A DNA stretch of 64,000 nt, taken from assembly GCA_963737365.1 (NCBI GenBank), contig CAVTSD010000001.1, positions 1,302,001 to 1,366,000 on the forward strand, written 5' to 3'. The position numbers and the translations under genes are program-made. Origin of the DNA: Roseiarcus sp963737365 (GTDB lineage: Bacteria > Pseudomonadota > Alphaproteobacteria > Rhizobiales > Beijerinckiaceae). The notes beneath the pieces are model-generated. The model saw nothing but the letters and a program-made list of their open reading frames with translations. It ran no database searches and was not told the DNA's origin. This document shows positions 37,187 to 46,421 of this stretch, piece after piece (position 1 is the first letter of the stretch; every line of letters begins with the position of its first letter).

Positions 37187-39457
37187 ATGCGTGCTAAACC
37201 CGAGGCAATGCCTCCGCCCACCGACGTCCCCGACGCATTGGCGCAGACCGAGGCCGTCGACGTGCTGGCCCCGGTCGCGGTCGACACAGCGTACAGCTAT
37301 CGCGCGCCTTCAGGCCTGAAACTCGAACCCGGCGCCTTCGTCCGCATGCCGCTCGGCGCGCGCATGGCGACCGGCGTTGTGTGGACCGCGCGCGCCGGCG
37401 GCGGCGATAACCTCAAGCCCATCGGCGAGGTCCTCGACTGGCCGCCGCTCCGTTCGGCTTTGCGCGACTTCATCGACTGGACGGGGCGCTGGACACTGGC
37501 GCCGCGCGGCATGCTCCTGCGCATGGCGATCCGCGCCGGCGAAGTTGCCGATCCGCCCCCGCCGAAGTTCGGACTCATCGCGACCGGCAAAGCGCCGACC
37601 CGCATGACGGACGCGCGGACGCGCGTTCTTACCGCGCTTGCTGACACGTGCGCGCCGACGCCGAAGGCCGCGCTCGCCGCGCGTGCGGCCTGCTCGACCG
37701 GCGTCATCGACGGCCTTGTCGAGGATGGCGCGCTTGAGGCGGTTGCGCTCGCGCCGGAAAGCGGCGTGGCCAAGCTCGATCCGGATTTCAGCCCGACCCG
37801 CCTCAATGACGATCAGCGCGCCGCGGCCGATGATCTCATCCGGCTCGTCACCGAACGCGCGTTCTCGGCCACCCTGCTCGAGGGCGTGACGGGATCGGGC
37901 AAGACCGAGGTTTATTTCGAGGCGGTCGCAGAAGCGTTGCGACAGAAGCGCCAGGCGCTCGTGCTCCTGCCCGAGATTGCGCTCACCGCCCAGTTCCTCG
38001 ATCGCTTCGCCGCGCGCTTCGGCGCACGACCGGCCGAATGGCACTCCGGCCTGACCGAGCGCCAGCGCGAACGCGTCTGGACGTCGGTCGCGGGCGGCGA
38101 TGCGTCCGTGGTTGTCGGCGCGCGCTCGGCGCTCTTTCTGCCGTTCGCCGACCTCGGCCTCATCGTCGTCGATGAAGAGCACGAGGGCGCCTACAAGCAG
38201 GAGGAGGGCGTCATCTACAACGCGCGCGACATGGCGGTCGTGCGCGCGCGGTTCGAGAAAGCGCCCATCGTGCTCGCCTCCGCGACGCCGGCGATCGAGA
38301 CCCGGTTCAACGCCGAGAGCGGACGCTACCGCTGGCTGAAACTTCCCGCTCGCTTCGGTCCGGCGCGGCTGCCCGCTATCGCCCTTGTGGACCTCAAACG
38401 CGAAGGCCCGCCGCGCGGCCGATGGCTGTCTCCGCGCGCGATCGCCGCGATCGAAGAGGCGCGGGCCAAGGGTGAGCAGGCGATGCTGTTCCTGAACCGA
38501 CGCGGCTATGCCCCGCTCACGCTCTGCCGAAGTTGCGGCCATCGCTTCGAATGCCCCAATTGCTCGGCCTGGCTGGTCGAACACCGCTTCCGCGCTTCGC
38601 TAGTTTGCCATCACTGCGGCCATGTCGAGAGCCGGCCGCATCTCTGCCCGCGATGCCACGAGCCCGACACGCTCACCGCCTGCGGTCCGGGCGTCGAGCG
38701 CCTGGCCGAAGAGGCGGAAGCGCTCTTTCCCGATATTCGCACGCTCGTGCTGTCATCCGATACGCCGGGCGGGCTCGAGACGCTGCGCGGGCAGCTCGAT
38801 GCCGCGGCGCGCGGCGCCTACGATCTCATCATCGGCACGCAACTGGTCGCCAAAGGGCACAATTTCCCGCTACTGACCTTCGTCTGCATCGTCGACGCCG
38901 ACGTCGGCCTCGCCAACGCCGATCCGCGCGCGGCCGAACGCACCTTCCAGCTTTTGCGCCAGGCGACCGGGCGTGCTGGGCGGAGCGACAAGCCCGGCCA
39001 CGCGCTCCTGCAGACCTGGCAACCGGACCATCCGGTCATCGCGGCGCTCATGTCCGGCGACGCCGAGCGTTTCTACCGCGAAGAGACCGAGCAGCGGCGG
39101 CTCGGCGGGCTGCCGCCGTTCGGCCGGCTTGCGGCGATCGTTGTCTCCGGCGAGGACCGCGGCGGAGCCGAAGCGCACGCGCGCGCCCTGGCGCGAGCCG
39201 CCTATGGCTTGCCTGGGGCCAAGAACTGGCGCGTCGCCCCGCTCGGCGGGCTGCGCCTGGAGAATGAAATCATCCTGCTCGGCCCAGCCGAGGCGCCGAT
39301 CGCGGTCATGCGCAAACGCCACCGCTTCCGGCTCGCCGTCAAGGCGCCGCGTTCGGCCGATCTGCAGGGCTTCCTGCGCGCCATGCTGGCCGCCGCGCCG
39401 GAGCCGCGCGGCGGGGTCCGTGTTGCGATCGACGTCGATCCGCAGAGTTTTTTGTAG
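37187..39457 (+). CDS. priA: Primosomal protein N' (replication restart helicase)
   Basis: PriA (756 aa) reloads the replicative helicase at stalled forks and unwinds DNA with 3'-5' polarity. The N-terminal DNA-binding domain starts VDVLAPVAVDTAYSYRAPSGL. The helicase core has Walker A EGVTGSGKTEVYFEAV (near residue 235), the DEEH box IVVDEEHEGAYKQ (near 328) and ASATPAIETRF. Eight zinc-ligand cysteines lie in about residues 446-500 (CRSCGHRFECPNCSAW, then CHHCGH and CPRCHEP). Helicase motifs V/VI lie at IIGTQLVAKGHNFPLLT and QATGRAGRSDKPGHALLQT. An alternative ATG at 37208 would remove seven residues. Confidence 0.97.
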   Translation: MRAKPEAMPPPTDVPDALAQTEAVDVLAPVAVDTAYSYRAPSGLKLEPGAFVRMPLGARMATGVVWTARAGGGDNLKPIGEVLDWPPLRSALRDFIDWTGRWTLAPRGMLLRMAIRAGEVADPPPPKFGLIATGKAPTRMTDARTRVLTALADTCAPTPKAALAARAACSTGVIDGLVEDGALEAVALAPESGVAKLDPDFSPTRLNDDQRAAADDLIRLVTERAFSATLLEGVTGSGKTEVYFEAVAEALRQKRQALVLLPEIALTAQFLDRFAARFGARPAEWHSGLTERQRERVWTSVAGGDASVVVGARSALFLPFADLGLIVVDEEHEGAYKQEEGVIYNARDMAVVRARFEKAPIVLASATPAIETRFNAESGRYRWLKLPARFGPARLPAIALVDLKREGPPRGRWLSPRAIAAIEEARAKGEQAMLFLNRRGYAPLTLCRSCGHRFECPNCSAWLVEHRFRASLVCHHCGHVESRPHLCPRCHEPDTLTACGPGVERLAEEAEALFPDIRTLVLSSDTPGGLETLRGQLDAAARGAYDLIIGTQLVAKGHNFPLLTFVCIVDADVGLANADPRAAERTFQLLRQATGRAGRSDKPGHALLQTWQPDHPVIAALMSGDAERFYREETEQRRLGGLPPFGRLAAIVVSGEDRGGAEAHARALARAAYGLPGAKNWRVAPLGGLRLENEIILLGPAEAPIAVMRKRHRFRLAVKAPRSADLQGFLRAMLAAAPEPRGGVRVAIDVDPQSFL

Positions 39458-39738
39458 AACCCCCCGAGCGGTGGCGGTTGCCTTCTCCGTACTGTCGGCT
39501 GGCCCCGCCAAACTCGCTCGAAATTGGGCACTCGATGCTCGTCCAGAGCGGTCATTGCTCGGGTGGATCTACAAGCACGGATGGGTCTCAACGACTTTTA
39601 AGTCTTGCCGAAGTCCTGCTTGCGCGGGAACCTCGAAGTCATCCGAGGGATTTGGGCATAAGCGGCCGTAGGCATCCGTGATGTCGTGCGCGACACAAGT
39701 TCGTACCGTGACTTGCTCGCCATCGATTGGGAGGCGCC

Positions 39739-40548
39739 GTGAGCGAAGTGACCTTCGGCATCTCCCTCGTGAGCAAGAGGGTCGCGGCGGACTGGCCGAG
39801 CGTCGAAAATCTGCTCGCGGCGACGCTGCGGTCGGTGTTCAATCAGAGTGTCCCGATCCGCGTGATCATCGCGTGTCATGAGGCCCCGCGCATCGACGAG
39901 GTGGCCGACCGGCGGGTGACGGTCCAACAGGTCGGCTTCGACATTCCCCGCTTCCGTTGGGAGATGGAGATCGATCGGATGCGCAAAGCCGAGGTCCTGG
40001 GCGCGGCGCTGAGGGCGAGGGGCGGCGGCTGGATGTTTCTATTGGACGCCGACGACCTTGTAGCGAGAGATCTTAGCCGGGCTGTTCTTCAGAGCGGCGC
40101 GAAGGCGGTCCTAGTCAAGCGCGGGTATCGGCTCGACGCCCGAACGGGTCGGTATCAGAGATTGGGCAAGCTCTGGGGTAAGTGCGGTTCGTGCGCAGCC
40201 GTCTGCTGGGACGCGGCCGAGCTCCCGGTGGCGCCGCTAGCAGACAATCCACCCCTATTTCATGAATTCTGCGATACCCGGCACTATAAGCTGCCGCAAT
40301 TCTTCTCCGGCCGCGGTTGGAGTTGGAAGTTTCTCTATGCGCCGCTTGTCGCTTATGTCGTTAACCACGGCTCAAATGAGTCGGAATTCTTGAAAACAAC
40401 GAGTTGGAAGTGGGAGATTTGTTTTAAGCTGCGGCAGTGGAGACACTGGACGCCTGCGCTCGATGAGCAGTTCGGAGTGAATCCGCAGATCAGAACGCGG
40501 GGCGCCTACATGGGCTCCAATATGTTCAGCACCGCGTTTCGCGGCTAG
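39739..40548 (+). CDS. Family 2-like glycosyltransferase, orphan
   Basis: The 269-aa protein has the start VTFGISLVSKRVA and RSVFNQSVPIRVIIACHEAP, resembling the first Rossmann strand of GT2 enzymes. GGGWMFLLDADDLVARDLS (near residue 100) carries the metal-binding DADD. The remaining region (RRLGKLWGKCGSCAAVCWDAAELP and HEFCDTRHYKLPQFF) is not a standard GT2 end. GTG 39739 is chosen because GGAGG lies at 39730-39734. It stands outside the polysaccharide island, behind priA, but could contribute a sugar to the same surface structure. The residues 88-104 region is the strongest evidence. Confidence 0.6.
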   Translation: MSEVTFGISLVSKRVAADWPSVENLLAATLRSVFNQSVPIRVIIACHEAPRIDEVADRRVTVQQVGFDIPRFRWEMEIDRMRKAEVLGAALRARGGGWMFLLDADDLVARDLSRAVLQSGAKAVLVKRGYRLDARTGRYQRLGKLWGKCGSCAAVCWDAAELPVAPLADNPPLFHEFCDTRHYKLPQFFSGRGWSWKFLYAPLVAYVVNHGSNESEFLKTTSWKWEICFKLRQWRHWTPALDEQFGVNPQIRTRGAYMGSNMFSTAFRG

Positions 40549-40892
40549 CGCAGAATGAGGTCTTGAACAGACGCGGCGCGGCGACATTGGAGTGCGTTCG
40601 ACCCTCCGCAGCGTGCTCATGACCCCTCATGTGGTCGTTTTACCATGGTGATCGGCGGCGCCGCGATGTGACTTGGCTGCGCTTTCTTGGTGATCGGCCG
40701 CTTTTGAGTGAGCTCGACTTGGCGTTTCTCCCAAGTTCGGAGGAATTCCCGGTCTCTCACTAGCGAGCCAAATAGTGTTCGCGGCGAGTGCGTTTGCTGT
40801 TTTTAGTTGGCTTCATGGTTCAACGGGGCGTTTTGACTGTCAAATGAAAATCTAGGCTGGCGAAATAGCCGCGATTGGCGCAGAATGGGACA
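40549..40892. other. 344-base gap with no gene recognised
   Basis: The stretch lies between the orphan glycosyltransferase and a small conserved gene. No protein-like frame or RNA gene is seen. A GGGA at 40887-40890 precedes the next start. Confidence 0.5.
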
Positions 40893-41090
40893 ATGACAAA
40901 CGACCCCACATTCACCACGGATGTCGTGAAAGACGTTGGCAACCCCAATCGGTTCCGCTGGAATATTTACGAAAACCAGAGGGTGCGCGACAAGTCGCTT
41001 TATTCTTTCGCGACCAAGCGCGAAGCCCAGAACGACGCCGATAAATTCGTTCGAAAGCTTAACTCGGTTTGGGTGGGCTCAAAGGAATAG
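40893..41090 (+). CDS. Small conserved hypothetical protein (65 aa)
   Basis: The protein starts MTNDPTFTTDVVKDVGNPNRFRW and has a compact, charged composition (RFRWNIYENQRVRDKSLYSF, then REAQNDADKFVRKL). Its pattern of a short beta-strand pair followed by a helix that ends in a tryptophan suggests a small folded domain. It is preceded by GGGA and an ATG at 40893. No function is known to me. Codon use fits the core genome. Confidence 0.6.
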   Translation: MTNDPTFTTDVVKDVGNPNRFRWNIYENQRVRDKSLYSFATKREAQNDADKFVRKLNSVWVGSKE

Positions 41091-41148
41091 AAAGCCCGCG
41101 AATCGAAGACGCGCGGATCGTCGGGGCGATCCCGCGCAACACGCCGAT

Positions 41149-41415
41149 TTACGCATTGACCGGCGCCTTGCGAGGCGCATCAGGGCCCCGAGCCGGCGGG
41201 ACGGCTCGCGGCAGCGCCCTGTGAAGCGGCCAGACAGCAACAGCATTTGACGCTGCGGACTCTCGATGCCGGATGATCACACGCGTCCGATTCCACAGTT
41301 CGAAGCCCTCGAATTTGTGTTTTCGCTCGGAAAACAGCGCGTGCGCTTGCGCAATGGCCTGTTCATCGGAAAGACCGTCGAGTTCCTCGACGGCTTCGAT
41401 GCGCCCCCCGCGCAT
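41149..41415 (-). CDS. Small hypothetical protein (88 aa)
   Basis: The first 50 residues read like a folded small domain: GGRIEAVEELDGLSDEQAIA, then QAHALFSERKHKFEGFELWN and RTRVIIRHRE. This pattern is common among short Rhizobiales proteins of unknown function, which usually start about 10 residues earlier with a strand (YRVY-LDA-GRI). Here an upstream TGA blocks that extension, so the gene could be truncated at its start. The C-terminal tail is of low complexity. Expression is uncertain. Confidence 0.45.
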   Translation of the reverse strand: MRGGRIEAVEELDGLSDEQAIAQAHALFSERKHKFEGFELWNRTRVIIRHRESAASNAVAVWPLHRALPRAVPPARGPDAPRKAPVNA

Positions 41416-41566
41416 AACATCGCATGCTCAAGCTTCCATGGTTATGAAGGGCGTTGGCGCGTCCTTTGAAGACGAAAGGCGCGTTCGCTCTTTCGTCGTC
41501 GACATCGACGACGTCCGGTTCGATGCTCAGCACGAGGGCTGAGAACCCGGCCCTTTGCGTTTCCGC

Positions 41567-41755
41567 TTAAGTGGCGCTGGACTTGCGCGCGGCCTTGATG
41601 AGTTCGGCCAGTTGTCGCTTGAGAACCGGCCCTTCGATCTGGTTCGCGTAATAGCCCTCGCGATTGAGCGACGTGGCGATCTCCGCGAGTCCCGCGACGT
41701 TACCCGATCGCGCCAGCTGAAAGGCGCGTTCCAGGGCGGTCATCTTCTGATCCAT
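41567..41755 (-). CDS. Small conserved hypothetical protein (62 aa)
   Basis: The protein (MDQKMTALERAFQLARSGNV, then AGLAEIATSLNREGYYANQI and EGPVLKRQLAELIKAARKSS) forms a likely all-helical, helix-turn-helix-like unit. The arrangement ERAFQLAKSG--ATV-EI---LK-EGY is recurrent in alphaproteobacterial small proteins. It is the start of a short minus-strand group (41856, 41567, 41149). Function unknown; a DNA-binding role is possible. Confidence 0.65.
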   Translation of the reverse strand: MDQKMTALERAFQLARSGNVAGLAEIATSLNREGYYANQIEGPVLKRQLAELIKAARKSSAT

Positions 41756-41855
41756 GCATGAGCCTTATCGGCCATTCAAGGCGCAAGCGAGGCAGACGGA
41801 AGCCGCGATTTCAGTTCTTCCGCAAAGCGGGAAGAGCAATCGCGCCGACGATCCT

Positions 41856-42050
41856 TCACGTCGGCGGGGCGTTTCTCGCGTTTTGCGCGTCCGCCGTGAG
41901 CCTTGCGCGCTCGGTCTCGGCGAAACGCTCGGCCGCCTCTCTGGATTCGAAGCTCAGGACGGTCTCGTGGTCGTCGATGATCACAACGACCGCGTAAACG
42001 GTCGCCCCGGTCGGACCGTCGCGAGGCGTAATCTCAATCGTGAAGGCCAT
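41856..42050 (-). CDS. Small conserved hypothetical protein (64 aa)
   Basis: The protein has a strand-rich start (MAFTIEITPRDGPTGATVYA, then VVVIIDDHETVLSFESREAA) followed by a helix (AERFAETERARLTADAQNA), a pattern of very small alpha/beta proteins of unknown function. It reads in the same direction as the 41567 gene, 100 bases apart, and may be co-transcribed. No function can be assigned. Confidence 0.55.
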   Translation of the reverse strand: MAFTIEITPRDGPTGATVYAVVVIIDDHETVLSFESREAAERFAETERARLTADAQNARNAPPT

Positions 42051-42329
42051 TCCGCTCTTCCGTGCTTTCGGTTAAGCCTAGCACGGGCATCGGCGGAGAA
42101 TGAGGCTGCGTCAAGCTCGGTCGAAAGCGAACCGAGACACGGGGAACTTGGCCAGATGGGCGGCCTTTCCTGATCCAGCTCCGCATGAGGGGTCAATGCG
42201 GGTCACGAACACGGGCGCAAGCCGCCGCGTGAGGCGCGGAAACTGGCGGCCCTCCGCTCAGAGCGTGGCCTCGTGCTCGCGACTTTGAATCGAACTCGGT
42301 CAGCGTCGACGCGCGCTGATCGCTGAGCG

Positions 42330-43382
42330 ATGTTTCAGTTCCTCGCCTCTCCGCTTCGCAATCTGGCTGCCGGCCTCGCCTTCATGCTGGTGGTCTCGGC
42401 ATGCGCGACCGCGGCTTATATCCATAACGGGTGGGATTTCGGCGACGCGCTCTACATGGTCGTGCTCACCGTCTACACGGTCGGCTACGATGAAGTGAGG
42501 CCGATCGACACGCCCGAGTTGCGCGCCGTCACCATCGCGCTGATCGTCACCGGCTGCACGGGCATGATCTTTCTGACCGGCACGCTCATTCAGCTCATCA
42601 CCGCCAGCCAGCTCCAACAGTTTTTTGGGTCGCGCCGCATGCAAAAGGAAATCGAGCACCTCACCGATCACGTCATCATCTGCGGTTACGGCCGCATCGG
42701 CCAGATGCTGGCGCGAGAGCTTCACGCCGGAAAGGCCGACTTTGTGATCGTCGAGCGCGGCGACGGCCGCATGACCGCCGCCAGAGACTTGGGCTTCCTC
42801 AGCTTGCAAGGCGACGCGACCGACGAAGACGTCCTGCGCCGCGCCGGCGTCTCGCGCGCTCGGGCGCTTGCGACCGTCTTGCCGGATGACGCGGCCAACG
42901 TCTTCATCACGCTCAGCGCTCGCAGTCTGAACCGCGGTCTGACGATCATCGCGCGAGGAGAAGCCGCATCCACCGAGAGCAAACTCATCCAGGCCGGCGC
43001 CGATCGCGTCGTGCTGCCCACGCGGATCGGCGCGGAACGGATGGCGGAGCTCCTGCTCTATCAAAACGTCGCCAAGCTTTTGTCTGGAATTAAGGCCGGC
43101 GATCTCGACCGGCTCGGCCGCGACCTGCGCCGCCTGGGTCTCGAGATCGAGGTCGTCGCGGCCGAACAGGGCAGCCGGAGCGTCGGCGCGACCGTCGGCG
43201 AGCTCGAGGCCCTCGCCGCGGGCGCGTTTCTCGTCGTGGCGCTGGACCGGCGCAACGGGGAAACCTTGCTCCAACCCGCCGCCAATCTTGCGATCAACGA
43301 AGGCGACGGCGTTGCGATTGTCGGGAGGTCAGGCCGAGCGCAAATCGTCGAGTCCATTTTCGCCCGGCCGGCTGCGAGCTGA
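42330..43382 (+). CDS. Potassium channel protein with RCK (TrkA-N) domains
   Basis: This is a two-membrane-segment channel subunit (350 aa) with cytoplasmic regulatory domains. The pore module has TM1 (residues about 11-30), a pore helix and filter TVYTVGYDEVRP (filter residues 50-55 read TVGYDE where most channels have TVGYGD), and TM2 (about 66-92). After it DHVIICGYGRIGQMLARELH is the nucleotide-binding Rossmann motif of an RCK/TrkA-N domain. A second RCK-C-like domain follows (EIEVVAAEQGSRSVGATVGEL and NEGDGVAIVG). It probably forms a tetramer in the inner membrane, gated by nucleotide or divalent ions. Confidence 0.88.
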   Translation: MFQFLASPLRNLAAGLAFMLVVSACATAAYIHNGWDFGDALYMVVLTVYTVGYDEVRPIDTPELRAVTIALIVTGCTGMIFLTGTLIQLITASQLQQFFGSRRMQKEIEHLTDHVIICGYGRIGQMLARELHAGKADFVIVERGDGRMTAARDLGFLSLQGDATDEDVLRRAGVSRARALATVLPDDAANVFITLSARSLNRGLTIIARGEAASTESKLIQAGADRVVLPTRIGAERMAELLLYQNVAKLLSGIKAGDLDRLGRDLRRLGLEIEVVAAEQGSRSVGATVGELEALAAGAFLVVALDRRNGETLLQPAANLAINEGDGVAIVGRSGRAQIVESIFARPAAS

Positions 43383-43557
43383 GGGGCGCGGGCAGGTTAG
43401 AGACGCGCCAGGAAAGCGGAAAAGCAAGAAAATGCTTGCATTAAACAGAATAATCGGCTATCATCTCAAATCAATGTTCAACCATTTCGCCAGGCCGATG
43501 CGAGTTGGGCGGCGGTCGGTTGTCGTAGGATCGCCGGCGAATCAGGAGGAGGAAGGG

Positions 43558-44593
43558 ATGGATATCTCTGTGCTTGGCGTTGACCTTGGCAAGAACGTCT
43601 GCAGCGTGGTTGGGCTGGACGCATCCGGCGGGGTTGTGATGCGACGCAAGGTGAGACGGGAGACGCTGATTGCTCTGGCGGAGAAGCTTCCTCGCGTGCA
43701 TCGTCGGGATGGAGGCTTGCTGCGGCGCTCATCATCTGGGCCGCGTATTTGCCGCGCACGGCCACGCCGTCCGGCTGATGTCGCCGGAATATGTCCGGCC
43801 CTACGTCAAGGCGCAGAAGAACGACGATCGGGATGCCGAAGGGATCGCGGAAGCGGCGACGCGACCGACGATGCGCTTTGTCGAACTGAAGAGCCAGGAC
43901 CAGCTCGACATGCAGACGCTGCATCGATCGCGGGACCGGTTGGTCGGAGAGCGGACAGCTCTGATCAATCAGTTGCGCGCCATCCTGCTGGAGCGCGGAA
44001 TGGTCGCGCCGCAGGGCAAGCGGAAGCTCGAGCAGTTCCTGAGCGTGCTGATGGACGAGCAGGGCGGAGCGGACTTGAGCCCACGGATGATCGTGCTCGT
44101 CGCCGACGCGCGCGCGCAATGGGCGGAGCTCGATCGACGGATCTCTGCTTTCGACGCCGAGTTCGTCCGCTGGGTGAAGGAGAACGAAGAGGCTCGGCGG
44201 CTGACGACAATCCCAGGCGTCGGCCCGATCGTCGCATCCGCCCTTGTCGCCGCTGTCGGTCGGGCGGAAAGCTTCGAGCGCGGGCGCGATCTCGCCGCGT
44301 GGCTCGGCCTGGTTCCCCGTCAGTTCACGACCGGCGGCAAGCCGAAGCTGCTCGGGATCAGCAAGCGCGGCAACAAATACCTGCGCAGGCAGCTGATCCA
44401 TGGAGCGCGCGCGGCTTTGCCCTATGTGGCTGAGCGCGACACGCCGCTCGGCCGATGGGCAAAAGAGCTGATGAGCAGGGCTCATCGCAATGTCGCGGTC
44501 GTCGCCTTCGCCAACAAGCTGGCGAGGATCGCCTGGGCGGTGCTGCGGCGCGGAGAACGGTTCGCCGCCACAGGAATGCCGGTGGCGGCATAG
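43558..44593 (+). pseudogene. IS110-family (IS1111 group) transposase, one frameshift
   Basis: AGGAGGAGGAAGG precedes an ATG at 43558. The protein begins ISVLGVDLGKNVCSVVGLDA (the DEDD-type first Asp) and breaks off after LAEKLP. It continues in the next frame with ACIVGMEACCGAHHLGRVFA, then EYVRPYVKAQKNDDRDAEGIAEA and LDMQTLHRSRDRLV. The Transposase_20 region is RRLTTIPGVGPIVASALVAA and WLGLVPRQFTTGGKPKLLGI. An extra C at about 43693 explains the break. Repair would give 344 aa, normal for the family. Decay or a sequencing error are both possible. The element has no clear terminal repeats, as is usual for IS110-type elements. Confidence 0.88.
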
Positions 44594-44988
44594 AGCTCGG
44601 CCGGTCGCGCTCAAAGCGTCCATCGGTCAACAGGGGTTTGCGAGAGGGTAACGACGGGATGGCCTGACAGTCGAACGGCGCTCCGGAAGCCTGGTTTAAA
44701 AAACGGCGCGATTTGACGCCGGGAGTTTTATGAGGACCGGAGCGTGCGTATCTCCATCATGGCCGGAGGAAGCTCCTCGAGGCCGGATACGTTGATGCAG
44801 ACTGGATCAGCAGCCAATCTCGACAAACCCCTTGCAGACGGGGCGGGCCATATTTTTAAAGGGTTCTTCGAGGCCGCCTCTCGCAGTCTCAACCCTTTGA
44901 GGGAGGCCGATCGCCCTGCGAAAATTGCGCAAAAGCGCACTTAAGCCTCTGAAATCACTCACGCGCGTAAACTTGTGCGCGGGCCGGC
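44594..44988. other. Probable 3' part of the IS110-type element and spacer
   Basis: The stretch after the transposase includes GAGCGTGCGTATCTCCATCA (from 44741) and ACGTTGATGCAGACTGGATC, sequences I associate with the non-coding 3' ends of IS1111-group elements. The right boundary is not clear; it should lie before the glutathione reductase stop at 44989. No gene is seen. Confidence 0.45.
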
Positions 44989-46378
44989 TTACGGGATCTC
45001 CATCCCGTCCTCGAAGCGCGCATGGGCCGAGCGCATGGTGACGAGCTCCTCGGCGGCGGTGGGATGCACGGCGATGGTCGCGTCAAAATCCGCCTTGGTC
45101 GCGCCCATCGTCATCGCGACCGCGACGAGCTGGATCATCTCGGCCGCTTCGCCGCCGAGAATATGAGCCCCGACAATGCGCTGAGTGTCGCCCTCCACCA
45201 CGAGCTTCATGATTATGCGCTCGGAACTGCCCGAGACCGTCGCCTTTAAAGGGCGGAAGTTGGTCTTGTAGATGTGGACTTTCTTGAACTGCTGCAGGGC
45301 CTCCCTTTCCGTCAGCCCGACCGCGCCCAGTTCCGGCGTGCCGAACACCGTGCTCCCGATCGTGTCGTAGCGGAGCGGCGGCGCGCCCGGCCCAAACAGC
45401 CGGTCGGCCAGCGTATGCCCCTCGCGAATGGCCACCGGCGTGAGGTCGACCCGGTGGGTGGCGTCGCCAATGGCGTGGATCGAGGGCACGTTGCTGGTCA
45501 AATTCTCATCGACCTTCACCGCCCCGTGCTCGGTGCTGACTTCGACGCCGGCGGCTTCTAGGCCGAGGTTCTTGGTGTCGGGAATGCGGCCGGTCGCGAT
45601 CAGCGCCTGATCGGCTTCGATGACGGAGCCGTCCGACAGTGTCACACGCAACGCGCCGCCAGGCATTTTTTCAATCGAGGTCGGCAGGCAGCCAAACCGA
45701 AAGACAATTCCAGCGTTCGCCATCGCGTCGCGCATGCCGTCGCGCATATCTTCGTCGAAGCCGCGCAAGAGGTTCGGCCCGCGCATGGCCATCGTGACCT
45801 GCGACCCTAAGCGCTGGAACAGTGAGGCGAACTCGACCGCGATATAGCCGCCGCCCACTATGAGAAGGCGTTCGCGGAAAGACGGGAAGATCGAAGATCT
45901 CGTTCGAGGTGATTGCGTGCTCGAGGCCCTCGATCCCGGTCGGCGTCACCGGTCGCGAACCACATGCAATCAGGATGTGCTGAGCCGAGATCTCGCGCCC
46001 GTCGGCAAGGCGCACCCGATGCGGGTCGGCGACGGTCGCCCGCTGTTCGACCAATTTGGCCCCGGACCGCGCCAAATTCGCGCGATAGGCGTCGGAGAGC
46101 CGGCTGATCTCCTTGTCCTTGGCCGCGACGAGGGTCGGCCAGTCGAAGGTCGGCTCCCCCACGCTCCAGCCAAACCCGACCGCATCGCGGAAGTCGTCGG
46201 CGAAGCGGCTCGCCATCACATAGAGCTTCTTCGGCACGCAGCCGCGGATGACGCAAGTCCCGCCGATGCGGCTTTCCTCCGCGACCAGGGTCCTCGCGCC
46301 ATGACCGGCGGCGATCCGCGCCGCGCGCACGCCGCCCGATCCCGCGCCGATCACGAAGAAATCGACGTCGAACGCCAT
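44989..46378 (-). pseudogene. gor: Glutathione-disulfide reductase, one frameshift
   Basis: The enzyme reduces oxidised glutathione with NADPH. The N-terminal part (from 46378) has the FAD motif DFFVIGAGSGGVRAARIAA and the redox-active disulfide GGTCVIRGCVPKK, then FDLPVF. The C-terminal part has the NADPH motif LLIVGGGYIAVEFASLF, FAD-contact HAIGDATHRVDLTPVAI and the catalytic HPT near the end (IAVHPTAAEEL). The two parts are in different frames; an extra base near 45874-45877 breaks the gene. The repaired protein would be about 462 aa, the usual length. Because the rest is perfectly conserved, a sequencing error is as likely as true inactivation. Confidence 0.88.
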
Positions 46379-46421
46379 TGTTCAGCCTCTGTGCCACAAG
46401 CCCGCGCCGAAACGCGCGTGG

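Noticed and set aside
37310..38584. 424-codon minus-strand frame inside priA
   Set aside because: It is a shadow of the GC-rich priA gene, whose helicase and zinc motifs are clear on the plus strand.
42276..42310. tRNA-like GTTCGATTC stretch on the minus strand
   Set aside because: It cannot be folded by eye into a cloverleaf with acceptor and anticodon stems.
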